Assembly: GCA_035551615.1 (NCBI GenBank)
Contig: DASZNC010000127.1
Span: 1 to 51,277 of the forward strand
Direction of reading: 5' to 3'
DNA length: 51,277 bases
Source: JAKCDU01 sp035551615
GTDB taxonomy: Bacteria > Actinomycetota > Acidimicrobiia > Acidimicrobiales > Palsa-688
In this document: one piece after another, positions 40,885 to 49,259 of the stretch
Layout of the letters: the number at the start of each line of letters is the position of its first letter
Numbering within the stretch: the stretch's first letter is position 1
Made by a program: the position numbers and the translations under genes
Notes under the pieces: model-generated
The model's input: only the letters and a program-made list of their open reading frames with translations
Database searches by the model: none
Told to the model about the DNA's origin: nothing

Positions 40885-42702
40885 TCAGTCGCCGTTGGCC
40901 GACGGGGTGAGCCACACGTTGGTCGGATCGAACTGGAACAGGTTCGGCACGTAGACCGCGTTGTGCACCTGGTCGGCGTGGTACACCGGCTGGGTCGGGG
41001 AGGTGATCGGGAAGATGGCGGCGTCCTTCATCACCTGCTGGTCGGCTTGGGCCCACAGCGCCGTCGCCTGCGAGGTCGATGTGGCCGAGCTGGCCTGCTG
41101 GATCAGCGAGTCCGTCGTCGGGTCGTCGTAGAAGCCGAAGTCACTCCCGTTCGGCGGGAAGGCCGGGCTGCCGGCGAACAGCGGCTCGAAGAACGAGAGA
41201 GCGGCGTTGCCGTACCAGTCGGGCAGCCATTGGGCCAGGGCCAGGTCCCATACGCCGCCCTTGGCCACCGAGGGCACCTCGAGGTACTTGGTGTAGAAGT
41301 CGGCCGAGGGCACGCCGACCCCGGTGACGGTGATTCCGGCCTTGCCCAGGTCACTCTGCAGCGTCTGGAACATGCTGACCTCGAAGCCGAGCGAGCTCTG
41401 GTAGAGCACCTTCAGGTGCAGGTGCGACTGACCGGCGGCGGCCAGCAGCGACTGGGCCTTGGCCGTGTCGTTCGGGTACATGTCGTAGTCCTGCGACCCG
41501 TCGATACCCGTCGGCAGGATGTGGCTGAGCGGCGGCGATATCTGCGGACCGCCGTCGTCCTGCACCAGGTCGGTCCGGTTGATGGCGTACTCCAGAGCCT
41601 GGCGGACGGCCACCTTCGACAGGGCGCCACCGTTGTTGGGCGAGACGGTGTCGAACAGGACGTACGGATCGGTGCCGAAGGTCTGGCCGAGGGTGAGGTT
41701 GGGGCTCTTCGACGCCAGCAGAGCCGGCACTGCCGCGGTGGGCACGGGCGAGTCCCAGCCCATGTCGGCGGCCGGGGTGTTGGTGGCCAGCTGCTGCTGG
41801 ATCGATGTCTGGTTGCCCGTCTCGCTGACCACGATCTTGTCGACGTAGGCCTTGCGGACGCCGTCGCTCGAGGCCGTCCAGGCCGTGTTCCGGCCGAACA
41901 CGATGGACTTGGCCGGCTCGTAGCTGGTGACCGAATAGGGGCCGTCCGAGATGAAGTGCTGGGCCAACTGGGCGCTGGCCGGCACGTAATCCAGGTACTC
42001 GACCGGCGCCGGCGACAGTGCCGGTATGGCCAGCTGGTTCAGGAAATAGGTCGCCGGCCGGGTCAGGTGGAAGATGACCGTCTGCGGGTTGGTCGAATCG
42101 ACGGACACGCCGCTTATCGAGTGCGTGGTGATGTACTGCTTGATGGCAGTCGCGGTGCCAGAAACCTTGGAGAAACCGTCACAGAACTGCTGGAAGCCGG
42201 CGATGAGGGTCTCGAAGTCGGGTAGGCCCCCGAACGGCTGGGCCGGGTTGCATGTCCGCTCCACGCCGCGCACTTCGTCGGCCGCCGTCACCTGGCGCGG
42301 CGGGGTCGTGCCCCACATGGCGCCGGTGCGGATGGTGAGCTTGTACGTGAGACCGTCAGCGCTGATGCCACCATTGGCGGTCGTCGGCAGCTCGGTGGCC
42401 AGGTCGGGCACGATATTGGTCGTCTGGCCCTGGATGGCCGGGTAGGTGACCAGCTGGCGGCTGATCATGCGCATGGCCAGGTAGCCGGTCGTGTAATAGG
42501 TGATGTTCGGATCGAGGTAGTCGACGTCACCGGTTCCGAGCATGTTCAGCACCCCGCCGCTCACGCCGGCCGCGGCCGACGTCGGCGAGGTACCACCCCC
42601 TGTCCCGCCGTTGCTCGATGTCGGTTTGGCACTGCTACTGCAGGCCGTCGCACCGAGCCCGACGGCCGCAGCAATGGCGACCGCGATCAAGCTCCTCTTC
42701 AT
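40885..42702 (-). CDS. orphan ABC substrate-binding lipoprotein, family 5
   Basis: 605 aa. Lipobox GATAC (Cys21), Ser/Gly/Thr linker to ~50, then SBP_bac_5 (MLGTGDVDYLDPNITYY, PRQVTAADEVRGVERTCNP, VRQALEYAINRTDLV). Length, lipobox layout and many motifs match the protein at 4042-5886, so they are paralogues. No permease or ATPase is beside it; it may feed the 6002-7921 permeases or another system. GAGGAGGAG precedes ATG 42702. Divergent from menB. Confidence 0.93.
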   Translation of the reverse strand: MKRSLIAVAIAAAVGLGATACSSSAKPTSSNGGTGGGTSPTSAAAGVSGGVLNMLGTGDVDYLDPNITYYTTGYLAMRMISRQLVTYPAIQGQTTNIVPDLATELPTTANGGISADGLTYKLTIRTGAMWGTTPPRQVTAADEVRGVERTCNPAQPFGGLPDFETLIAGFQQFCDGFSKVSGTATAIKQYITTHSISGVSVDSTNPQTVIFHLTRPATYFLNQLAIPALSPAPVEYLDYVPASAQLAQHFISDGPYSVTSYEPAKSIVFGRNTAWTASSDGVRKAYVDKIVVSETGNQTSIQQQLATNTPAADMGWDSPVPTAAVPALLASKSPNLTLGQTFGTDPYVLFDTVSPNNGGALSKVAVRQALEYAINRTDLVQDDGGPQISPPLSHILPTGIDGSQDYDMYPNDTAKAQSLLAAAGQSHLHLKVLYQSSLGFEVSMFQTLQSDLGKAGITVTGVGVPSADFYTKYLEVPSVAKGGVWDLALAQWLPDWYGNAALSFFEPLFAGSPAFPPNGSDFGFYDDPTTDSLIQQASSATSTSQATALWAQADQQVMKDAAIFPITSPTQPVYHADQVHNAVYVPNLFQFDPTNVWLTPSANGD

Positions 42703-42803
42703 CTGACTCCTCCTCAGTCCGATTCACGCTGACCGTACCATTCGCACACCGTGGTAGCCCTGGCTGCCGAACACATTCAACGGAAGTCGTAGATTCAGCC
42801 GTC

Positions 42804-43703
42804 ATGGTTTCCGAGCTGTTCGATCCCGGGTCCTGGCGTGAAGTGCCCGGATTCGGTTTCACCGACATCACCTACCACCGGGCCGTCGACCAGGGCACGG
42901 TGCGCATCGCGTTCAACCGGCCCGAGGTGCGCAACGCCTTCCGCCCGCACACCGTCGACGAGCTGTACCGGGCTCTCGACCACGCCCGCCAGACCGCAGA
43001 CGTGGGCTGCGTCCTACTGACCGGCAACGGCCCGTCCCCCCGCGACGGCGGATGGGCGTTCTGCTCCGGCGGCGATCAACGCATCCGCGGCCGCCACGGG
43101 TACCAGTACGCGGAGGGTGAAACGTCTGAGACGGTGGACCCGGGCCGACTCGGTCGCCTCCACATCCTCGAGGTGCAACGCCTCATCCGTTTCATGCCCA
43201 AGGTGGTCATCTGCGTGGTGCCGGGCTGGGCGGCCGGCGGGGGCCACAGCCTCCACGTCACCTGCGACCTGACGCTGGCCAGTGAGGAGCACGCCCGCTT
43301 CAAGCAGACCGATACCGACGTGGCCAGCTTCGACGGGGGCTTCGGCTCCGCCTACCTGGCCCGCCAGGTCGGCCAGAAGTTCGCCCGGGAGATCTTCTTC
43401 CTGGGCCGGACCTACACGGCGGCCGAGATGCAGGCCATGGGCGCGGTCAATGCCGTGGTCCCCCACGACGGGTTGGAACGGGTCGCCCTCGAATGGGCCC
43501 GGGAGATCAACGGCAAGAGCCCGACCGCCCAGCGCATGGTCAAGTTCGCCTTCAACCTGATCGACGACGGGCTGGTCGGCCAGCAGGTGTTCGCCGGCGA
43601 GGCCACTCGCCTGGCCTACGCCTCCGACGAGGCGGCCGAAGGCCGGGATGCGTTCCTCGAGAAGCGCGATCCGGACTGGTCCGGCTTCCCCTGGCATTAC
43701 TGA
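42804..43703 (+). CDS. menB: 1,4-dihydroxy-2-naphthoyl-CoA synthase MenB
   Basis: 299 aa crotonase-fold enzyme. MenB-specific stretches include FCSGGDQRIRGRHGYQYAEG, RLHILEVQRLIRFMPKVVI, GWAAGGGHSLHVTCDLTLA, QTDTDVASFDGGFGSAYL, and ending FLEKRDPDWSGFPWHY. It closes the second ring of menaquinone from o-succinylbenzoyl-CoA. Other men genes are not in the window. ATG 42804 is in the ORF ~60 residues after its formal start, where homology begins. It is followed two bases later by a TMEM175-like gene. Confidence 0.96.
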   Translation: MVSELFDPGSWREVPGFGFTDITYHRAVDQGTVRIAFNRPEVRNAFRPHTVDELYRALDHARQTADVGCVLLTGNGPSPRDGGWAFCSGGDQRIRGRHGYQYAEGETSETVDPGRLGRLHILEVQRLIRFMPKVVICVVPGWAAGGGHSLHVTCDLTLASEEHARFKQTDTDVASFDGGFGSAYLARQVGQKFAREIFFLGRTYTAAEMQAMGAVNAVVPHDGLERVALEWAREINGKSPTAQRMVKFAFNLIDDGLVGQQVFAGEATRLAYASDEAAEGRDAFLEKRDPDWSGFPWHY

Positions 43704-43705
43704 CG

Positions 43706-44296
43706 GTGGCCGGGGAGGTGGAGCGGGAGGGGCAGCGGCTCGAGGCGTTCAGCGACGGGGTGATGGCGGTGATCATCACCCTGATGGCTCTCGATCTCAG
43801 GGTCCCGGCCGGCCACCAGCTCACCGACCTCGAACATTCGGTGCCCAGCCTGCTGGTCTATCTGCTCAGCTTCGCCTCCATCGGCATCTACTGGAACAAC
43901 CATCACCACCTGCTGCGGGCCACCGACCGCATCAGCGGCGCCGTCATGTGGTCGAACCTGCACCTTCTCTTCTGGCTGTCACTGATCCCAGTTTTCACCG
44001 ACTGGTTGAGCCACCAGTACAAGTACTCGCTGCCGGCCGCCATGTACGGGGCCGATGCCCTGCTGTGCGGCGTCGCCTACACGATCCTCGTCCGGGCCAT
44101 CATCCGCTGCAACGGCACCGACTCCAGGGTGGCCGAGGCCATAGGCTCGGATGTCAAAGGATGGGCCTCTGTCGCCCTCTACGCCCTTGGCATCTGCTTC
44201 GCCTGGGTGACACCCTGGCTGGCGTTCGGCTTCTATGCCGCAGTGGCCGTGATGTGGTTCGTCCCCGATCGCAGACTCGACCGCAGAGAACTATGA
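43706..44296 (+). CDS. TMEM175/DUF1211 family membrane protein (potassium-channel-like)
   Basis: About 196 aa with six membrane helices. The signature RLEAFSDGVMAVIITLMALDL near the N-terminus and NNHHHLLRATDRISG after helix 3 define the family, whose bacterial members conduct K+. The start is GTG 43706 or GTG 43718 (closer to the conserved REGQRLEAFSDG). It begins two bases after menB, so it is co-transcribed with it, although a functional link is not evident. Confidence 0.88.
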   Translation: MAGEVEREGQRLEAFSDGVMAVIITLMALDLRVPAGHQLTDLEHSVPSLLVYLLSFASIGIYWNNHHHLLRATDRISGAVMWSNLHLLFWLSLIPVFTDWLSHQYKYSLPAAMYGADALLCGVAYTILVRAIIRCNGTDSRVAEAIGSDVKGWASVALYALGICFAWVTPWLAFGFYAAVAVMWFVPDRRLDRREL

Positions 44297-44328
44297 TGCC
44301 CGTCTGCACTCGACCAGGGGTGCGCCAC

Positions 44329-44412
44329 GTCGGAGTGGCGGAATAGGCAGACGCGCTAGCTTGAGGGGCTAGTGTCCGCAAGGACGTGGGGGTTCAAGTC
44401 CCCCCTCCGACA
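44329..44412 (+). tRNA. tRNA-Leu (anticodon GAG)
   Basis: Acceptor stem GTCGGAG/CTCCGAC with discriminator A. Anticodon stem CTAGC/GCTAG encloses loop TTGAGGG, giving GAG. It has a class II long variable arm (TGTCCGCAAGGACG) and TTCAAGT in the T loop. The 3' CCA is not encoded. It is immediately followed by an AT-richer, orphan-rich stretch. Confidence 0.95.
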
Positions 44413-44613
44413 CGCTTAGATGTCGTCGAGAGCGCCAACAGAGACCTGATGCCGAGAAGCGGTTTTCTGGCTGTCGGCCAGCCAAACGAGGAGCACCACA
44501 CTCGACGGGAGCACGCGCAAGTGGCGCGGTGGCGGCACTGTGAAGGCCTCGTCGCTGTTGCTACGATGAGCGCACTGAAGACAGATCGGCGGGGGTCATG
44601 ATGGGGGTGTCGG

Positions 44614-45132
44614 ATGGGCTTCACTGAGGCAATCAGCTCATGTTTTGCCAAATCGTTGGACTGGGAAGGGCGAGCAAGGCCTGCGGAGTACTGGTGGTTC
44701 GGCCTTCTCGGCGTGATCCTCTATGGCGTGAGCTTGCTCCTATTCCTCGCCTCTCGGACGGCTGGCACAGTCGCCGACATCATCTTGGTAGTGGTCCTGA
44801 TCCTGCCAGGAATCTCAGTAAGCATCAGAAGACTGCATGACTGGGACCAGATAGGGGCCTGGTATCTGCTGCACTTGATCCCCATAGTCGGCACCATCGC
44901 CTTGACGATCATGATGCTGCACCCAAGTGACTCCGGGCCGAACCGCTTCGGGCTGCCCTATGGAATGTCGTCAGCGCCTGCGGACACGTTTGTTCGTGAA
45001 TATCAGCCCTACAACGGGGGGCCGAACTGGTGCAGCGACCAGTCCTGTTACATGTACTCGCTCAGCGTCGATAACGAGCGGTGCATGGCCTGCAACTCTC
45101 CCACCGTCGCAAGGTCGCCTTCGCAGAACTAG
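44614..45132 (+). CDS. DUF805 family membrane protein with C-terminal Cys cluster
   Basis: 172 aa. The N-terminal LDWEGRARPAEYWWFGLL and SIRRLHDWDQIGAWYLL match DUF805 (three to four helices). Beyond the usual length, a ~55-residue tail has NWCSDQSC and NERCMACNS, i.e. CxxxxC...CxxC, a possible zinc ribbon. The codon third positions are visibly less G/C-biased than elsewhere. Role unknown. First gene after the tRNA. Confidence 0.85.
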   Translation: MGFTEAISSCFAKSLDWEGRARPAEYWWFGLLGVILYGVSLLLFLASRTAGTVADIILVVVLILPGISVSIRRLHDWDQIGAWYLLHLIPIVGTIALTIMMLHPSDSGPNRFGLPYGMSSAPADTFVREYQPYNGGPNWCSDQSCYMYSLSVDNERCMACNSPTVARSPSQN

Positions 45133-45243
45133 TGAGACGGCAACCAGCGGCTATGAACCACACTGCGATTGACGAGCCGATTCCCCCTTGGGACGCACAC
45201 TGTCGGGTGTTCTGTAACCGAACCCGTCTAACGTTTCGGACAG

Positions 45244-45666
45244 ATGGATAGAAGGCGACGACCCGGCGCTTCATGGTTGTCCCTCACGCTGACTGTGTTT
45301 GCCGCGGTCGGGTGTTCCTCCGGAGTATCAGCGCCGTCTCCGCTGATTCTGGAACGAGGAACAGGGCTTCAGATTCTCTGCTCCCCTGTCGGGCGGCCCG
45401 TTACTGAGCCGGCACTCGTCGCCGGCGGTGTTCGCCCTTACAAGGTGAGTTGGTATATCAATGGAACCCTCGACACGAAGGATGTACAGAAAATGCTTCC
45501 GATCCCGGCGGGCCAACCCGACAATCTCACTAGAGGGGGAACCATGTTCACTCTCACTGTCGTGCCATCGCAACCCATCAGCACGCTTAATTTTGTTGTT
45601 TCTTCGCATGACCCGCGCCACCAGAGAAGCTCATTGACCATAGAGCCGTCTTCGTGCCGCACGTGA
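45244..45666 (+). CDS. hypothetical lipoprotein
   Basis: 140 aa. A basic N-region (MDRRRRPG), hydrophobic helix and lipobox AVGCSS (Cys24) mark a lipoprotein. The mature part is a small beta-rich domain with PYKVSWYINGTLDTKDV and two Cys (ILCS and SSCRT near the C-terminus) that may pair. I recognise no family. AT-richer codon use, like its neighbours. Confidence 0.7.
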   Translation: MDRRRRPGASWLSLTLTVFAAVGCSSGVSAPSPLILERGTGLQILCSPVGRPVTEPALVAGGVRPYKVSWYINGTLDTKDVQKMLPIPAGQPDNLTRGGTMFTLTVVPSQPISTLNFVVSSHDPRHQRSSLTIEPSSCRT

Positions 45667-45689
45667 CCGAGCGATCAGAACCGCCGCTC

Positions 45690-45766
45690 AATGCGGGGGC
45701 GTCTCGGGCATTGACGCCCAGGTGCTCGGCGATTCGCTTGACAGAGTTCAACGTCAGGTCCGCCTC
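45690..45766 (-). pseudogene. XRE-type helix-turn-helix remnant
   Basis: The minus strand encodes EADLTLNSVKRIAEHLGVNA, which matches the last helices of an XRE (Cro/C1-type) domain. A TAG precedes it at 45769-45767 and no start is present. A decayed regulator or antitoxin gene is likely. Confidence 0.4.
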
Positions 45767-45869
45767 CTACACGAATGCTGCCCCGTAACGTCCATTCAAC
45801 GTGGCATTAGAACTGCGAACGCCTCCTGACTCTACTCTCCGCCATTCTGTTATCTCGCAGCCTCGCTCA

Positions 45870-46150
45870 ATCGTCCGTCGAAGACGGCCCTCTCGCCTGA
45901 CGATCTGCGTCAGCTTCACGAAGTCCTACATCACCTACGGGCGCCTCGGGCAAGGTGATCATCTACACTTTGTTCGAGAACGTACAGGGGGAGGTAATCG
46001 GCTACGCCTTTCAGAACCGCACGGTATTGTCGAAGCCAGCCCCCTGATCTAGTCGACACGATATTCAGGCAGCTCTTCCTCTTCACGGGGGGCTTATTAG
46101 CGGTCGCCGTGGTGATTTTCGTTGCCGCCTGGCTGCTCCTGCAGGTCTAG
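45870..46150 (+). other. decayed coding fragments
   Basis: Protein-like segments occur in different frames: GTG 45955 to TGA 46047 encodes VIIYTLFENVQGEVIGYAF and then QNRTVLSKPAP; 46070-46150 encodes LFLFTGGLLAVAVVIF then VAAWLLLQV, a membrane helix without a start codon. These look like remnants of broken genes. No intact gene is seen in 45667-46552; the formal ORF at 46163 continues upstream of the next gene without recognisable content. Confidence 0.35.
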
Positions 46151-46552
46151 CACCGCTCCGCCATGCCCGACATGGAATCAGCCACTGCGGCAGTGACTTC
46201 TACGCCGCACTCGTCATCTCGGGCACGAATTGACAGGCGTCTATTTCACGCCTCGGCCACCAACTGGTACGAGAAGGAGTCGAGGACAGCCCGGCTCGCC
46301 GCCTTTCGGGATCAGTCGGCGGTCACCAGCAGCCCTCTACGATCCAATCTGGTGCTGCCGACAACTCTTCTGGTCAATGACTGGCGAGTCCTGACGGTGA
46401 CTGCCATCGTTACGAGGATGGTCCCATCAAGCGCCACCCACAGCAGTGCGATCTGGGGTAACCATCTCCCCGGGTGGGGCGAGCTTGCTGGCGCCTACGT
46501 AGCGGCCGCTCATCTGCTCGGTATGCACTTCCAACCTTGGCGACGAGGCAAG

Positions 46553-46849
46553 ATGCCGATCCGCCCTGACTATGATGTCTCGAAGCGATACGTGTGGAAG
46601 CAGCGGGTTGCCTGGATACCGGCGGCGGCCGTTTTCTGTCTGGCCTGCGCCATCGGCCTCACTGACGCGCACATCTTTGTGCATCAACGCCGCGAACCTG
46701 CACTGTCGATCGCGGAGGGTGTGTTCATTGTCTGCGTGCTGATAGCGGTGGTTGCCATTGGGTTCGGGCTCTACACGGCGTTATTCGGGAGAAGTCGTCG
46801 GTTCGGTCCACGGCAGTGGCGCCCGAATCATCGGAAGCCAGGCGCTTGA
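46553..46849 (+). CDS. small membrane protein, two helices
   Basis: 98 aa from ATG 46553 (MPIRPDYDVSKRYVWKQR), with GAGGCA upstream. Two membrane helices (WIPAAAVFCLACAIGLTDAH and GVFIVCVLIAVVAIGFGLYT) and a basic C-terminus (GRSRRFGPRQWR). The ORF extends up to 46163, but the extra 130 residues look unlike protein. I recognise no family. Confidence 0.5.
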   Translation: MPIRPDYDVSKRYVWKQRVAWIPAAAVFCLACAIGLTDAHIFVHQRREPALSIAEGVFIVCVLIAVVAIGFGLYTALFGRSRRFGPRQWRPNHRKPGA

Positions 46850-46962
46850 CGCCACCATCATTAGGTTCGGAACTGGGTGACGTTCAAAGTCTTCGTTTGC
46901 GCAGGCCGCCTCGTTACCGGCCGCTCCGCATGGCACCGCCATCGAGGTCGATCAGCCCAGTG

Positions 46963-47520
46963 TCACGCCGGGCTCGCAGACGACGGGGGCGTCATCACAG
47001 ATCGACGTTCAGCTAGCTCGGCACTTTGCATCCTGCGAGCGACATGGCTGGCGGCAGCGAGCACGGCCAGCCCGATTAGGAACTCTTCTCCTGAAGTCGC
47101 TCGTAGGGTGTCGGGTATGGGACCTATATAGGCGACCGCTGCCGCCATGTGCCGGTCGAGCAGAGCGACTCCTCCGATAAGAGCGAAGAGGCTGCCGCAC
47201 AACGCCAACATCCACACAGCGACCCGCAGGGTCGTGTCGTGAGCGTCAAACCGGTGGTTCAGCCACATGGCCATCGAGCCGGCCGCCACAAGAGGATACG
47301 TGACGTGCCCGGCGAGATCGGAAGCGATGATCCAGGACGGACGCCCGAAATTGGCGGTGACGCTGAAAGCAAGGTAGTTGGGCGCGACCGAGGAGACGGG
47401 GACCACGGCGTCGGATTGGAAGTGCCAGGCATCGATGGCTGCGGCCAGCAGTTGCCACCAGCAGAGCCCGATCAGAGCACCCAGCCCCAGCGACGACCAC
47501 CGCTCTGCACGTCGGCTCAC
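46963..47520 (-). CDS. hypothetical membrane protein, four helices
   Basis: 185 aa. Hydrophobic helices at ~10-30, ~70-88, ~100-122 and ~148-162 (LGLGALIGLCWWQLLAAAI, VAVWMLALCGSLFALIGGVAL). Extracytoplasmic loop AVVPVSSVAPNYLAFSVTANF. No family recognised. Codon use is AT-richer, as for the other island genes. Convergent with the gene at 46553. Confidence 0.6.
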   Translation of the reverse strand: MSRRAERWSSLGLGALIGLCWWQLLAAAIDAWHFQSDAVVPVSSVAPNYLAFSVTANFGRPSWIIASDLAGHVTYPLVAAGSMAMWLNHRFDAHDTTLRVAVWMLALCGSLFALIGGVALLDRHMAAAVAYIGPIPDTLRATSGEEFLIGLAVLAAASHVARRMQSAELAERRSVMTPPSSASPA

Positions 47521-47737
47521 ATCGATTGATCGACCACTTTCAGGGCGCCCTTGACCGGTAGTTCACAGGAGATACCGGACATCTCTGCGTCGTCGGTCAG
47601 GCCCGAGTGCGTCGCCCTCTACAGCGGAGCAATGGCGTGGGGACACCGAATGGGATGGGACCTCACACGTGCCATTTGAGAGATCAAATCGTGTGGTGTG
47701 TAGATCAGCTCAGGCTGCCTCGATCCTCACCAAGTGA
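47521..47737. other. intergenic region with a bulged hairpin
   Basis: No ORF with coding character. CACACG and ATTTGA pair with TCAAAT and CGTGTG at 47664-47695, with a four-base bulge and a GAGA loop. It is 40 bp past the stop of the minus-strand HTH gene and may be its terminator. Confidence 0.45.
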
Positions 47738-48286
47738 CTAGGTCGGTGGGGCGGCCTGGATCGTCTGCAATGCCGCCTGAAGCTCCTGCCACGACATGAG
47801 GCTGTGGTTGCCGCAGTTCCGGCAGTGAGACTCGTAGGTGTATTGCCGACCAAAGTAGGACTTGTACCGCTTGACAACCATGGCCGCTATGAGGCAGTTC
47901 GGACAGCTGAGTCGGACCCCCTTGAGAACCTGCTTCGGGGTGAGCCCGCCCATATATCCGCCGAGACCCAGGCGATGCACCCACCTGATCTCGCCCGTCT
48001 GCACCCCGAAGGCCGGAACGTTCGCCGCCATCCGGGCACCGACCTCCGAGATCAATGCTCTCTTCAACCTTTGATGACCCGGCACTGCCTCGACATCCGT
48101 CAGTCGATATGTCCGAGAGCGTCCGCGACCATACGTTGCCACATGGTTCTCTTGGGCGAATCGCCGGAAAAAAGCGGTTGTCATGCCCAGGCGCCCAGCC
48201 GCTAACTCTGCGGTCAGCCAATCCGCTTCGTTCCGGTCGCTCCGACTCAGTCCACTCATCGAATACCAGGATGGCCGATCAGACAT
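47738..48286 (-). CDS. HTH / zinc-ribbon protein
   Basis: 182 aa. Residues ~22-67 look like a MerR/excisionase-type HTH (WLTAELAAGRLGMTTAFFRR, then GRSRTYRLTDVEA). Residues 128-158 form a zinc ribbon (CPNC ... CRNC). The middle part is helical. This could be a phage-type or mobile-element regulator or a sensor, and the combination is not one I can place. It is in the AT-richer stretch, divergent from the haemoglobin gene. Confidence 0.65.
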   Translation of the reverse strand: MSDRPSWYSMSGLSRSDRNEADWLTAELAAGRLGMTTAFFRRFAQENHVATYGRGRSRTYRLTDVEAVPGHQRLKRALISEVGARMAANVPAFGVQTGEIRWVHRLGLGGYMGGLTPKQVLKGVRLSCPNCLIAAMVVKRYKSYFGRQYTYESHCRNCGNHSLMSWQELQAALQTIQAAPPT

Positions 48287-48302
48287 CGCGGAGTTGCCTC
48301 GG

Positions 48303-48328
48303 CCGAGCCGGTGCGGCCTTCGGCTCGG
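48303..48328. promoter_or_regulatory. hairpin in the HTH/haemoglobin divergent region
   Basis: Perfect 8-bp arms CCGAGCCG and CGGCTCGG with a 10-base loop. Lies 17 bp from the start of the HTH gene. Confidence 0.35.
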
Positions 48329-48411
48329 GCGGCCGGACGCGTGAGGCCACGATTACCTAACGGTCACACGCTCGTAACGGCAATGAAATTCTTCCGGCGT
48401 AGACAGACGAC

Positions 48412-48843
48412 ATGGCAATCTACGAACAAATCGGCGGGTCACCTTCAGTGGCCCAGGTCGTCGACCTCTTCTACGAGAAGGTAGTCGCCGACCCGACACT
48501 CGCCGGGTTCTTCGATGGAGTGGACATGCGCCGGCTGAAGGGTCATCAGAGAGCATTCATCGCCGCCGCCCTCGGGGGAGCCGAGGTCGACGAGGGCCGG
48601 GACGTGGGTGCCGCTCATGCCGAACTCGTCATCTCCGACGACGACTTCGATGCCGTCGTGGGCCACCTCGCCGAGACGCTCGACGAACTGGGCGGGCCGG
48701 CGTCGACGATCGGGCAGATCGCCGAAGCCCTGGCCCCGCTGCGCGATCAGATTGTGACGTTCACCTCGCAGAGCGTCTGGTGGCAATCGTCCTGTCCGAG
48801 GTCCTCCGGTCGGGACTCGGTGGATCCGATCCGGCGGGTATGA
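48412..48843 (+). CDS. glbN: truncated haemoglobin, group I
   Basis: 143 aa. The 2/2 globin core includes MAIYEQIGGSPSVAQVVDLFY (with B-helix Phe20/Tyr21), E-helix His45 region RLKGHQRAF, and proximal haem His69 in GAAHAELVISDDDF. Group I proteins bind O2 and NO and may detoxify NO by dioxygenation. The usual end is near PLRDQIVT; about 27 further residues (VWWQSSCPRSSG...) form an unusual tail that ends 8 bp before the convergent arsC stop. Confidence 0.9.
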   Translation: MAIYEQIGGSPSVAQVVDLFYEKVVADPTLAGFFDGVDMRRLKGHQRAFIAAALGGAEVDEGRDVGAAHAELVISDDDFDAVVGHLAETLDELGGPASTIGQIAEALAPLRDQIVTFTSQSVWWQSSCPRSSGRDSVDPIRRV

Positions 48844-48851
48844 CGCCCGGG

Positions 48852-49259
48852 TCATTGGGTTGTCACGAGCTCCGTCAGAAGGTCGTTCACCCGGTGTTCA
48901 ATGTCGTCAACGATCGGCCGGACCTGCTCGATCGGCAGTCCGGCGGGGTCGGTGAGGTCCCAATCCACGTAGCGCTTGCCTGGATAGAACGGGCACGTGT
49001 CGCCGCATCCCATGGTGACCACCACGTCCGCTTCTCTGGCGTCCTCATCGGTGAGCGGCTTCGGGAATTCTTTGGAGGTGTCGAGTCCTCGCTCCCGGAG
49101 GACGGCAACCACGGCCGGGTTGAGCTCGCTCCCGGGCTCGGAGCCGGCGGAGCGCACATCGACCCGCCCGGCGGCGTAGTGATCGAGGAGGACCTTGGCT
49201 GCCAGAGACCGGCCGGAGTTGTGGATGCACAGGAACAGCACGACGGGCTTGTCGCTCAT
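48852..49259 (-). CDS. arsC: arsenate reductase, low-molecular-weight phosphatase type
   Basis: 135 aa. The CX5R P-loop is CIHNSGRS (Cys11-Arg17), with later redox Cys in VVTMGCGDTCPFYPGKRYVDW and the acid Asp in DLTDPAG. It reduces As(V) to As(III) through a Cys relay, probably with mycothiol or thioredoxin. ATG overlaps the aquaporin stop (ATGA), so it is the last gene of the ars operon. Confidence 0.94.
   Translation of the reverse strand: MSDKPVVLFLCIHNSGRSLAAKVLLDHYAAGRVDVRSAGSEPGSELNPAVVAVLRERGLDTSKEFPKPLTDEDAREADVVVTMGCGDTCPFYPGKRYVDWDLTDPAGLPIEQVRPIVDDIEHRVNDLLTELVTTQ

Noticed and set aside
40963..42225. 420-codon plus-strand ORF
   Set aside because: Mirror frame of the second SBP lipoprotein; same frame relation as the 4561-6027 ORF, which is expected for paralogues.
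44386..44601. 71-codon ORF starting inside the tRNA
   Set aside because: Overlaps the tRNA 3' end; no coding character or homology pattern.
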